A stretch of 62,000 bases of DNA from Mesostigma viride (Eukaryota; Streptophyta; Mesostigmatophyceae; Mesostigmatales; Mesostigmataceae). The translations under genes were made by a program, and so were the position numbers. The notes beneath the pieces were generated by a model that saw nothing but the letters and a program-made list of their open reading frames with translations, made no database searches and had not been told where the DNA came from. This document shows positions 1 through 18,542 of this stretch, piece by piece (position 1 is the stretch's first letter; each line of letters opens with the position of its first letter). Location: NCBI GenBank assembly GCA_009746045.1, contig RPFO01000219.1, forward strand, positions 727,501 through 789,500, read 5' to 3'.

Positions 1-504
1 AGAGGTCTTATAGTCCTCAAGGCACAGTAGCGCACAAGAGGTCTTATAGTCCTCGAGGCACAGTAGCGCACAAGAGGTCTTATAGTCCTCGAGGCACAGT
101 AGCGCACAAGAGGTCTTATAGTCCTCGAGGCACAGTAGCGCGCAAGAGGTCTTATAGTCCTCGAGGCACAGTAGCGCACAAGAGGTCTGATAGTCCTCAA
201 GGCACAGTAGCGCACAAGAGGTCTTATAGTCCTCGAGGCACAGTAGCGCGCAAGAGGTCTTATAGTCCTCGAGGCACAGTAGCGCGCAAGAGGTCTTATA
301 GTCCTCGAGGCACAGTAGCGCACAAGAGGTCTTATAGTCCTCGAGGCACAGTAGCGCACAAGAGGTCTTATAGTCCTCGAGGCACAGTAGCGCACAAGAG
401 GTTTTACAGTCCTCAAGGCACAGTAGCGCACAAGAGGTCTTATAGTCCTCGAGGCACAGTAGCGCACAAGAGGTTTTACAGTCCTCAAGGCACAGTAGCG
501 CACA
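1..504. repeat. 36-bp tandem array, 14 copies
   Basis: Fourteen head-to-tail copies of a 36-base unit beginning agaggtcttatagtcctc fill positions 1-504 and start exactly at the window edge, so the array probably extends to the left. Copies differ at a few sites (tcctcaagg or tcctcgagg, gcgcaca or gcgcgca, ttttaca or tcttata). The first half of each unit is an imperfect dyad (gagg...cctc). No unique spacers separate the units. Confidence 0.95.
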
Positions 505-517
505 AGAGCTATTAATT

Positions 518-629
518 TAGTCCTAGACTTAGCTAGGTATGAAGGGGGCGATTTCTCTCTAGTCCTAGTCTTTTAGGTATCAGACTTGAGAGAAATCGAC
601 CCCTTCATACCTAGCCAAGTCTAGGACTA
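518..629. repeat. Long inverted repeat (hairpin), about 42-bp arms
   Basis: The left arm (about 518-559) and right arm (about 588-629) are nearly perfect reverse complements (tagtcctagactt... against ...aagtctaggacta), with a loop of about 28 bases. It lies directly beyond the 36-bp array. It could be a small foldback transposon or a structured transcript; no target duplication is obvious. Confidence 0.85.
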
Positions 630-635
630 CATTTG

Positions 636-802
636 GGTATCAGACTTGGGAACGACCATATATCATCCTGGTTGAAATGAAGGGGTTGTCCAATCACAAG
701 CTCAACTGTCGGAAAATAAAACTTTAGGTATCAGACTTGGGAACCACGATACATCATCCAGGTTGAAATGAAGGGGTTGTCCAATCACAAGCTCAACTGT
801 AG
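636..802. repeat. 91-bp direct duplication
   Basis: Two tandem copies start at 636 and 727, each beginning ggtatcagacttggga and including ggttgaaatgaaggggttgtc. A shorter related piece (ggtatcagacttgag) lies at about 576, inside the neighbouring hairpin, so the two structures share sequence. Confidence 0.85.
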
Positions 803-1400
803 GCCAAAAAAAAAGAAAGCTAATACTCCGGGAAAGAAAACGAGGGCATAGACAGCCTCGGTTCAAGTCAGGGGGCCAATTACTTAAGTCGAGGTGTCAG
901 CAATGTCACCAGTCACAAGGCTCTTTGACGTCAGCGTGAAGGATGAACACACCCAGGGTGGGTGCACACCGTCGACACAATACAGGTCAGAACTACATAA
1001 GTCCCAGCCAGAAAATGAGCAACCATACATTCTTCAACTTGCTTCCGTGTGACAGAAGGGGGCCACACCAGCCTTCGGGAACGCAAGATGCAGGCTGATT
1101 ATGCACATAGACAGATATAAGTATATTTGTATTAGTGTGCTCATTGGATGCAGTTACTTGCACCGTTGTGCTTCTGTCCTCAAGAGGAGGTTTGCACCAG
1201 CCGGCCCTCAGCAATGCCAGCTGTCAGCTGGCCGAGATCAGAGCACAGCCTCTGCAGGGCTGCAGCACATTCGCAGCCCGCTAGTGGGGCAAACTGTTTG
1301 CTGAGAGCATGCTGCCGGCTAATTTATCCCATGGGGCCATACAGATTTAGAAAGTGTCACTCTCAGGAAGACTCAGGAAGAAACTGCAGTGGCTAGGTGT
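803..1400. other. No gene seen
   Basis: Mixed-composition sequence. Only short, overlapping open frames on both strands; no recognisable domain, RNA gene or repeat. Confidence 0.6.
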
Positions 1401-1847
1401 TTAGCAAACTACATGAGAAAGATAGGAAAGACGAGGGATGGAATAGGGCAGCGTACGTGAAGCAGTAATAACTAGTCCACGCGGACATCCACCAGAGGTG
1501 GAGCAAGTACGGACCTGGGCGCGTTTGCTGTCGCCTTCGTAGACAACGACCCAATTCAGCGCTGCAAACGCATCGGCGGACGGCTGCTGCCGTCCCCCTT
1601 TTGACTTGGACTGTCCTTCCGACGGTCGTGCATGCTGTCCCGATTCCAGAATGTACCAAGAAAACAGGCTGGACGTCTTCCATTCCAGTACGAGGGATGT
1701 ATCGCTCGAATACGCCAGCGCGGGGGGGTCGAGCGGCGGAAGCGGTGGGGGTGCCTGAGGTAATGGGAGCGGCTGCCTGTTTATGTCGTCAGCAGGCACA
1801 TGGCCGTTCGGAATTGTGCGTTCGGAATCCATGTTGGTTGAGTGCAA
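1401..1847 (-). CDS. Hypothetical ORF or exon (148 aa)
   Basis: I do not recognise this product. The frame starts MHSTNMDSERTIPNG (the second Met, residue 6, is an equally good start). A Pro/Leu-rich stretch (PLPLPQAPPPLPPLDPP) follows, then a more ordinary segment (DAFAALNWVVVYEGDSK). The last 30-40 residues look less protein-like, so a splice donor near the AAACGCGCCCAG/GTCCGT junction would be reasonable if this is an exon. No domain, transmembrane segment or signal peptide is evident, and neighbouring sequence gives no context. It may equally be an eroded transposon exon or chance. Confidence 0.25.
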   Translation of the reverse strand: MHSTNMDSERTIPNGHVPADDINRQPLPLPQAPPPLPPLDPPALAYSSDTSLVLEWKTSSLFSWYILESGQHARPSEGQSKSKGGRQQPSADAFAALNWVVVYEGDSKRAQVRTCSTSGGCPRGLVITASRTLPYSIPRLSYLSHVVC

Positions 1848-4202
1848 CTAATTTACGCCCATCAATCCAGGGCCAAATGCTGCTTGTTAGTAGAAGGCCA
1901 TAGTATCAGCCATTGCACAGGTCACGGCATGAGCATCCTTCTACATGACCCTATGATGTGCTCGCACTACCCAATTGAAGTCTCAGGAAAATGGCCACAA
2001 AACCTCTTCTTGTAAATGCTTTACGGAATTTAGTGGCGTATAGGGCAAGCGCTGTCTTTCACACTGACGCTTCCAGTGCACTGCGGGTTCCTGAATTCAG
2101 TACTGTTGAGTATACTGCAACCCTACGGTAGCCGCCAGACAGCAAGGAAAGCACAGTGATTAGATATCAGGAAATGCAGGTAGACAGCTGGTTGTTTCTT
2201 GGCCAAATGTCACGTCGTTCCCCGTTCCATGACAAGTTTTTTTGCCTTCACGAATCGATTTTCCTTGCCCTTGGACACCCTCTCTTACTTGCTAGCGTGC
2301 CATGCTGTCACTTTGCTGGGTTGCTTGCCTGCTTTGGTTTGCGGTGAGATAGTCGTCTGCGTGCCCGATGCAGTGGCATGCTCCGATTCGCTACCACATC
2401 TGCAGAATCGTACAGCGCGGCGCTACCTTTGGGCTTGGTGCGAGCTCGAGCTTGGTCAATCAAAAAATTTGGTGTCAGATGGCAGTCAACTTCAGGCCGT
2501 CTCAATCTTGTTGCTTTTGTTGTTGCCCACGCCGCAGGCAGTCTACCCACGCGGGGTGTCCGGCAAAGACAAACGTGTGTTGTTGTTGTCATTTGTCAGA
2601 ATCTTGCGCTACAGCCTGTAGCAGCCTGATGAGCAGGCAGAAAAAGTACCCAAAAGCGAGCAAAAGCAGGGCAAAAGCGGGAAATTGGGGATTGGGGATT
2701 CTGGACAGGATTGCATGTCGCGTTCCCAGTACCCTCATGGTGACGAGTAACGACCTTCTGGTGACATCGCGAGAGAATAATGTCAGTTGAGTTGAGTATC
2801 GCACGAGCTAGAATAATGTCAGTGGGCAACCGAAAAGCTCTCTGCATGACATTGCACCTGAAAAGCCTGCGGCAGTGCGGTTTCTTAAGTTGCATTTACG
2901 GATGGTTACGTTCTTGGCCGGATTTTTACAAATCCGACTATGTCGTACCAAATCTTTCACTGCTGGCGCGTGCCCGGCGTTGCCGCAGCTGGTGCACGTT
3001 TCCAATCATTGAAAGCACGTCCCTGTATCTTTGGGCTCTGGACTCTGGACCATCGGGCAGCCTGACTGCATGCAAATGCCTCGTTTTGCTACACCGGAGC
3101 TTTAATAATTATTGCACCCACAGTTGCGCCCGCACCATGATGGGGAGAGAGCGCTCTGTGGCCTGCCCACTTCGTCTGCGAGAGTAGCTAGGACGCCCTC
3201 CCTCCTTCTCATAATTGTGTTTAGGGGCTGAAGGTTCCTTCATTGCACATGGTACCCACGTAACGCAGTCTACGTGATAATTGAATCCCATCGACAATAT
3301 GGCCTGCAGCCATGACCGCGTGACAAGCCTGAGGGAATGGCATACCGGCCCCATGGTACCTTGCTATGACCGACTAATAGTTGTCTCACTTAATAGTAGC
3401 TCTCCGATCATTGGAGCTAGATACCGCGCGTTTGCATGCATGTGCTGACAGCCGGCATGCTGGGATCAACCATCACCCTGCAGTCTGATTACTCCTTAGC
3501 AGCACTGCATGTGTGTGTTGCCAATGATTGGCAAGTATGTCATGCTACAATCATGATCCATCTCACTCGCAACAGAATTGCATGCGTAACAGAAGTCCAT
3601 GTACTATGCATGATATAATTATGCGTACATAGTTCGTTCATTCACGTGCCACCGTTGGGAGTCTGAGTCACGGGGTACAAACTTTTTGAGTATGGGTACC
3701 TTTCATCCCCGGTTGATGTAAAGCCATTAAGAAGGGGGCACGGGACCACCCGCCTTCTCTCGTTGCCTTGGAAGGCGTACATCGATTAGGGCGCCACTAT
3801 ATATTAAACACGTGCTCCTGTTGGGGACTCACGGATCGGCGCCAAAGTGCTTTTAATCGATCTCTATGCGTGCACAACGGGAAGGGCAGGGACCCCCCTC
3901 TTCCCTCATGCCAGTGGCATGCCACAGGGTGCACAATCGGACCCGTCGAAACGATCCGGCATCCCCTGTGATTGCAAATATAAAACCCGTGTGAGCACTG
4001 CATGGTTGTGCTGTGGCGTGAGCGAACGTGCGATGCAAGGCGGGGCATAGCTAGGCTGCCGGTAGGGCTACTGGCTACAGATTGTATAGCAAGGCTAGGC
4101 CGTCTACTGTGCATTATCATTGCACCTTTGGCTAGTAACTATGTCCACAAGGCCTCAGCCAGTACAATGGCTACAATGTCTACAACGGCTGCAAGGGCTA
4201 CT
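1848..4202. other. No convincing gene seen
   Basis: Several open frames of 60-140 codons overlap on both strands with no consistent coding bias or recognisable motif. I see no RNA gene. The stretch ends at the stop codon of the minus-strand LINE ORF1 copy. Confidence 0.5.
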
Positions 4203-12600
<8,398 letters not shown>

Positions 12601-13289
12601 ACAGAGGGAGGGAGCCGGTTTGGCTGCCGGGGCTGGGTTGAGGAGCTTAGCGGAGAGGGCGCTTTCGGTCGTTGATCTGAAAGAAGCTGAACAGGATAGC
12701 CTGGCGGTGGACGATTGGCCCTCAGTGCTGGCCTGGTGATGATCTAGTGTTCTACTTCGGCTTTGGCTTTGAGCCCGGATGGCCCGAAGATCGTAATGCC
12801 TTCCTGTGCTAATTATGTGATCGATGACAGCAGTACATTCTTCCGCGGTATAAGGGTTAGCCAGCTGACGACGTTATAGTAGCAGTGGCTGGGGTGGAAG
12901 CAATTAATACATTCTAAGCTACTTCCTGCAAGGGTGGGAATGTAAACGACACTTGCTCTAGGTGCACCAAGGGCACCTGCACCCCCACGATCTATCAAGC
13001 TATGCCCAGCTAAGGGGGAGCCTGTCATGTGGGGGAAGATCAACATGGCTATACGAGAGCTAGGGCATGGCCTCTCATCAGAGAGTGACTCTCTGTATAG
13101 GCAGGGCTGAGCTAATTCTTAATGCAACATCCATGGGGGTCCCATTATAGGCAGGGCGTGGCTAAATTCTTAAATTCATCATCCATGGCCATTATGGGCG
13201 CACATGCGCTGGGGCCGCGTGGTAGGCTAAGCCTTACTGATCTACACTACTGCTATATTCCCTATAGACTGCATGGGGGTGCCTGCCAA
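12601..13289. other. Spacer between the two LINE ORF1 copies
   Basis: No gene is recognised. A short direct duplication (tataggcagggc followed by g-g-taa-ttctta) occurs at about 13096 and 13146. The rest shows no domain or RNA gene. Confidence 0.5.
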
Positions 13290-14240
13290 GGCTTGTGGTC
13301 GACGTGGATGACGTCCCCTCTCCAGTATACCGGTTTCCCCCCTGCGCTTTGCCGTACTTATCTGGAGGTAGGTCGGCCATAGCTCGCGTCGCCGTTATTG
13401 CTGGGCCAGGGTCAGGTCGTCGTCCAGCGTGAAGTGAGTCCTCGAGAGCTTCTTGCGGTTTTTAAGAAACAACAGCTTGTCCGCCATGTACTTAAAGGTG
13501 AGGAGCACGGGTGCCGGGCCAGCCTTACCCCGCGCGCGCGGGAGGCGGACAGCCGACATGCGCAGCTCACCAGTAATGTGCATGGGGGCAAGAATGTCGC
13601 GCTTAAATGCCTCAAGAAGGCTCGTGGAGCCGTAAGAAGGGTCGTCGAGTCCTCACCTGCCGGCTGGTCGAAGTGCTTGACGATGACGTTGTGGCTGCGC
13701 TGGGTGCGGTCGGCCTCCTCGCGGAGGTCGAGGGCTTGTTGCTTAAGCTGTGCCGCGATGGTGGAGGTGGTGGAGGTGGCGTGGTGCTTGAGCAGGTCCG
13801 CCCAGGTCTGGGTGGGAGGGGCATCGCCGCTTGGGCCAGCAGAAGCCGGCTGGGCAGCGATATCCTTCACCGACTGGGCGGTGATGCCGGCGTTGTAATT
13901 CTGCAGGCATTCGATTGCGATGGCGGTGTCCTGGAGACGCTGGTCGATGGCGAGGAGCTGGGCTTTGATGTCGGCGGTGGAGGTGGAGGTGGCGGTGGAG
14001 GTCACTGGAGGTGACGGTGGTGGAAATGTGAGGGAGCTCAGCAGCCAGCGTGCCGCCCAGTGCCGCCACATCTGCGGCAAGGGGGGTCACGTGCTGCTGA
14101 AAGGCTTCCGTGAGGATGGAGCGGTATGTGGCTGCGGAGATGGTGGGGGCCCAGATCTCGCCGTCAGACTTCGTCAGCAGGGAACAAAGAAGCATGATTA
14201 CAATTCGTTCAAGTGGCCCGCCGGAGCGGCTGTACAATTT
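13290..14240 (-). pseudogene. L1-type LINE ORF1, copy B (no expansion)
   Basis: On the minus strand, from about 14237, there is an N-terminal helical region (TEAFQQHVTPLAADVAALGG), then DIKAQLLAIDQRLQDTAIAI and TQTWADLLKHHA. After frame shifts comes FKYMADKLLFLKNRKKL followed by FTLDDDLTLAQQ at about 13397. Past the Gln pair there is a stop (TAA), then in the same frame RRRELWPTYLQ. This is the typical order of algal L1 ORF1 RNA-binding proteins. The homologous positions in copy A read LDDDSTPAQQ and VRDLWREYLQ. At least one frameshift and the TAA show it is dead or poorly sequenced. Other frames here, including a 222-aa one, are partly shadows of it. Confidence 0.65.
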
Positions 14241-14371
14241 TTCCCAGTGAGCGCGCTGCCAAGTGTACTTGTGGGCAAATTTTTAGGTGCCCCGTCACTT
14301 CGAGGTACTAAAAATTAGGCTACGGTACGAATTCAGCGAATTTCAGCGAATTTTCAGTCGAACCAAAGGAA

Positions 14372-14560
14372 GTGACGGCAACTACCAAAAAGTTTCCGTT
14401 ACGAATTTTCAGCCCAACACTCGCGCAAAATGAAGTGACGGCAACTACCAAAAAGTTTCCGTTACGAATTTTCACTCCCACACGTTTGCACAAGAGGAAG
14501 TGACGGCAACTACCAAACATTTTCCGTTACGAATTTTCAGTCCCACACTTTGCGCAAATT
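14372..14560. repeat. Three 63-65-bp tandem copies
   Basis: Units starting gtgacggcaactaccaaa begin at 14372, 14435 and 14500, each continuing with gtttccgttacgaattttc. They run directly into the 155-bp array. Confidence 0.9.
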
Positions 14561-15016
14561 TTAGTAGGGCTGCACGCAAGCTACCTTTCAAAATTTTGCG
14601 CTAGTATGGAACGCATTTCATTCGTCTGGAGGAACGCTGCCCGCCAACTACCCCCGTTCAGAAAGTTCCGCCGAAATTTACCCGAGATTTGGAAATCTGA
14701 ACGTCCGCGCAAATTTTAGTAGGGCTGCACGCAAGCTACCTTTCAAAATTTTGCGCTAGTATGGAACGCATTTCATTCGTCTGGAGGAACGCTGCCCGCC
14801 AACTACCCCCGTTCAGAATGTTCCGCCGAAATTTACTTGAGATTTGGAAATCTGAACGTGCGCGCAAATTTTAGTAGGGCTGCACGCAAGCTACCTTTCA
14901 AAATTTTGCGCAAGTATGGAACGCAATTCATTCGTCCGGAGGAATGCTGCTCGTCAACTGCCCCCGTTCAGAAAGTTGCGCCGAACTTTACTTGAGATTT
15001 GGAAATCTGAACGTGC
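14552..15016. repeat. Three 155-bp tandem copies
   Basis: Copies begin at 14552, 14707 and 14862 (gcgcaaattttagtaggg). Each contains caagctacctttcaaaattt and ends in gagatttggaaatctgaacg, itself a small palindrome-like end (agatttggaaatct). Divergence between copies is low. Confidence 0.93.
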
Positions 15017-15086
15017 GGTTGGAGTTTCGCGGGGAAACCCAAGTTCCCGAGTAATTCACCAATGACGCGCTTCGAACACTTGCCCG

Positions 15087-15548
15087 CTAAAACCTAAGCA
15101 GCCGCTCCGGCTGGCCACTTAAACGAAACGGGATAGTGACTGAGTGCTGAAGCTCGGGCCGGGGGTAGAGGCCCGTCAGCATCAGGTTGCGGCTCTGTTT
15201 AAAATTAGTGCCGTCATATTCCAGGAGGAGGCGGATGCAGTGAAGGTGGAGGCACAGCTCAAGAAGCGAGGCGTAGTCCCCGAAGAAAATGCAATGCAGA
15301 GCAGTTGCCGGGGAAATGTTGTACCAGTCGTGATCGTCGACATGGAAGGAGTGGAGGCTGTGGAGCTTGAAACGCGGTTCGCGTGGAAAGGATGAGCGGC
15401 TGCGTTTAGGGTCTGGCGATGCCGATGGCGAGGCCGCGGAGGAGTAAACCACTAACGCTTGGCTAGGGTCACCGTTGCCTGCGAGGCCGGGAGGCGAAGC
15501 GGCAGCCGAAGCTGCAGGCGTATTTGCTTGGCTCATCGCAGCTTCCAA
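15087..15548 (-). CDS. Hypothetical protein, Ala/Ser/Pro-rich N-terminus (153 aa)
   Basis: I do not recognise this protein. It starts MEAAMSQANTPAASAAASPP, has a basic cluster (PDPKRSRSSFPR) that could be a nuclear localisation signal, and then a more ordered segment (HSFHVDDHDWYNISPATA, LLLEYDGTNFKQ). There is no transmembrane segment or known motif. Its first 10 codons and its upstream region lie inside a 296-bp tandem duplication (15520-16108). The second duplicate repeats the start region without the body of the gene. The surroundings (LINE ORF1 remnants, satellite arrays) suggest it belongs to a mobile element, possibly as a first exon; it may also be a host gene fragment. Confidence 0.35.
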   Translation of the reverse strand: MEAAMSQANTPAASAAASPPGLAGNGDPSQALVVYSSAASPSASPDPKRSRSSFPREPRFKLHSLHSFHVDDHDWYNISPATALHCIFFGDYASLLELCLHLHCIRLLLEYDGTNFKQSRNLMLTGLYPRPELQHSVTIPFRLSGQPERLLRF

Positions 15549-16108
15549 ACTGCGATTCGTCGAGGCGCGCGTTTGTTCGACATAATAGCTTCGGGAATTA
15601 TATCAGTTCGCGTAATAGCTGCAGGCTGGTCACAATACTGCGTTACAGCTGTAGCCGTTGATAGTAGCAGATGCGCCTAGAAAAGATGCATCGGTTGCGA
15701 GTGATCTGACGGAATTTGGGGCTCAGACGCAAAAGTTCTGAGCTCGGCCGTCAGCCATGGCTACCTCATGGCTCGTGGCTCGTGGGCACTCCCCAAGCTA
15801 GGGCACATCTTATAGGTATTTGCTTGGCTCATCGCAGCTTCCAAACTGCGATTCGTCGAGGCGCGTTTGTTCGACATAATAGCTTCGGGAATTATATCAG
15901 TTCGCGTAATAGCTGCAGGCTGGTCACAATACTGCGTTACAGCTGTAACCGTTGATAGTAGCAGATGCGCCTAGAAAAGATGCATCGGTTGCGAGTGATC
16001 TGACGGAATTTGGGGCTCAGGCGCAAAAGTTCTGAGCTCCGCCGTCAGCCATGGCTACCTCGTGGCTCGTGGCTCGTGGACACTCCCCAAGCCAGGGCAC
16101 ATCATCAG
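15520..16108. repeat. 296-bp tandem duplication
   Basis: Copy 1 starts at 15520 and copy 2 at 15816 (gtatttgcttggctcatcgc), with only scattered differences (gcgcgcgtttg against gcgcgtttg; gtagccgttg against gtaaccgttg). The duplicated unit holds the start codon and upstream region of the minus-strand ORF at 15087-15548. Confidence 0.92.
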
Positions 16109-16549
16109 CTACATCTTTGCAGGCAACTCAAGAATGACTAGTACAAACAGTGTGCAAAACTTTGGGGCATGTGAATGCCTGAGTGGTGACCATTGCTAGC
16201 AGAATCCATCATGTAAGGTAGGCATTGTCAGTATGCCACATTGCTGTGATGTGCAGTGCACGTCCATATATACCCCATAACACCATACCTTTAAACTACT
16301 TGGCACGTTGCCAAATGGGAAGGAAAGGTGGACAATACATGCCACGTCACTAGAACACAGCCATTTGGTTGCTACCAACACGCACCATGCATGATATCTA
16401 TGTGTAATACATGTCAAGAACATGCCGAGCGAACATCAAGGTGAAGTGACACCCAGCCGCTGGCACATGTCACCTGGCATCCACGTATGCTCACGTGATA
16501 TGGTATTGGCATCTCCCATGTCTCCATCTCTTGTGCTTTGTGGGCACCG
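16109..16549. other. No gene seen
   Basis: Unique-looking sequence with only short overlapping frames, leading into the CCAC-rich array. Confidence 0.5.
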
Positions 16550-17870
16550 AGCCACCCATGCAGTAACCCACCCATGCAGCCACCTGGTCACCCACCCAAT
16601 GAACTGCTCACACTCTTGCGCGCCCGCGTGCACCCAGCTACCCACACGTCCACACACCTAGTGACCAAGCCAGCCAGCCAGCCGTGCACGTGCTAACCCA
16701 CCTTATTATATCAAGGAGACCAGAGCAGGCCAGAAATCGGGAGAATCCACCTTATTATATAACCACGCGTGCACCTAGGCACCCGGCAACCACCTTAACC
16801 AACCCACTTGGACATTCACCCACCCAGCAAGGCACCTGCGCAACCCACACACCTATAATAGGTAATAAGGAAGCACTCACCCATCCAATCAGCCAACCAC
16901 CCAACCACCCAACCACCCAACCACCTAGACTAAACACCTAGCCAGCACGCCCCATATGCACCATTCGGCCACCCACCCTTGACCCACCCACCCACCCACC
17001 CACCCACTCAACCACTCAGTGCCCCCCCACCCTTATACCCACTGACCCACCCACACATGCGTTTTCTCAGCCAGCCACCCACCCACCTCACCCCCACCAA
17101 CCTGCACAGCCCTTCACCAGCGATATCAGGTGAGTCGGTCCCAACCATAAACCCACCCACGCATCCATATCTGTGCGCCCAACCGACCATCTACCCGTCG
17201 ATCCCTTCGCCCACCGACCCACACCTAGTCATCTACACATCCACCAACCACCAACCACCAATGGCCCATCCACCAACCCACCCACCCACACGCATCCCTG
17301 ACCACCCAACCACTAGCCCAACATCCTCAAACCCATGCAATTGTTTCACTCACACATCCAACTACCCACCCACTTTGGAGTCTCCAAAGCCTATGATCAC
17401 GCAGACACCTGGCCATCTGCCTATAACCGATCACCCTAACACTCATCTACCCATCATGACCAGCCACCCACCCACCCACCCTCTCCACCTGCCTGTGCTC
17501 CCAGCTACTCGGCCAACCATTTACCAAGGCATCCACCTTTCAGCCAGCCACCTACCATTGAACCCACCCACGTCTAGGAATCCCTTGAAGCATCTACAGC
17601 CTATAAGCCTCCCACCCAAGATTTCCAGGGCAACTAAACAACCAACCAACCAATCAACCAGCTACACAACTACCTAACCACCTAACCACTCATCAACTCA
17701 ATCACCGAACCACCTAACCACCCAACACCCAAACCAGCCAGGCATTTGCCCGCCCATTTGCCCTCGCACGCCCGCACCATCGGGTCCCTGCATATACGCC
17801 CCGTTCACTAGCTAGCCAGCCACACACCCAGCCAGCCACCTGCCCAACTCACGCATGAAGTCAATATTAG
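16550..17870. repeat. Degenerate CCAC/CCCA-rich low-complexity region
   Basis: About 1.3 kb is dominated by irregular ccacccaa and ccacccac motifs with a strong C bias on the plus strand. It keeps an open frame (16979-17677) giving Pro-Thr-His repeats, which I take to be a by-product of the repeat and not a gene. It ends just before the 5' target duplication of the Copia element. Confidence 0.8.
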
Positions 17871-17895
17871 CCATGCATGGCCTCACGTTGCATCA

Positions 17896-18515
17896 AGTTA
17901 ACGTAAAGGATTTACGTTAGATGGATAGAGATTGTTACGCTCTTTCCAACGGCATGCACCTTGAACGCCTTATTTGGTTACGGGACGTAAAAGTTATGAC
18001 GTTTCCTAGGCTGTGCCGACAGTACCCGGCGCGCCACTGTGGGCGCGTACGGACACAGGATGTACAAGTGTCACTTTGATAGTCCGCAGGACGTTGACAG
18101 GACTTGTACAGGACTTGATGGTCAATTGATAGGTAGGCGTGCTGTAGCGCGCCAGGACCTATGAGACAATTGATGCTGAGTAGTGTACGGATAGGTCCAC
18201 AGGACTAGCCGTATAGACAATTGATAGATCTGCGCGCCAAAGGCGTGCCAGAGTCTGTGTAATCAATTGATTGACAGTTCAGCTGTGACAGGACAGCTGA
18301 ATACTTGGACGCGTCCCTAGCAAGCTATATGTGTGACTTGGTCGCACCGGGACGCTAGCTCTTGCGTGCACGCTCTCTTGGCACTGCGACCCTGTCGTCT
18401 GTGCTACGTGCAGTCTCGGACGTGACGTGACTTACGTCTGTGTTTTCTCATTATAATAAAGGCAACTTTCCTGCAAGAGCCATGGATTCCCTCGGGAGTA
18501 AACTCTCACTCAACT
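17896..18515 (+). repeat. Copia 5' LTR (620 bp)
   Basis: It begins agttaacgtaaagg and ends ctcactcaact. By eye it differs from the 3' LTR only by a 4-base indel (ccaacggcatgcacc against ccaacggcacc). It carries four copies of caattgat spaced 44-51 bases apart (18123, 18167, 18218, 18264), likely enhancer-type sites in U3, and a ttataataaagg motif at 18451 containing the polyadenylation hexamer aataaa. Confidence 0.93.
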
Positions 18516-18542
18516 CGTATTACAATCTTCGTAACAAGAAAA

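Noticed and set aside
1-504. CRISPR array
   Set aside because: Units are contiguous 36-mers with no unique spacers, and the window is eukaryotic.
13412-14080. A continuous 222-codon gene on the minus strand
   Set aside because: Its first half follows LINE ORF1, but the rest leaves the homologous frame; the FKYMADKL...LDDDLT segment is in another frame. Treated as a frameshifted ORF1.
16979-17677. 232-codon Pro-Thr-His protein
   Set aside because: Low-complexity translation of a CCAC repeat with no ordered segment.
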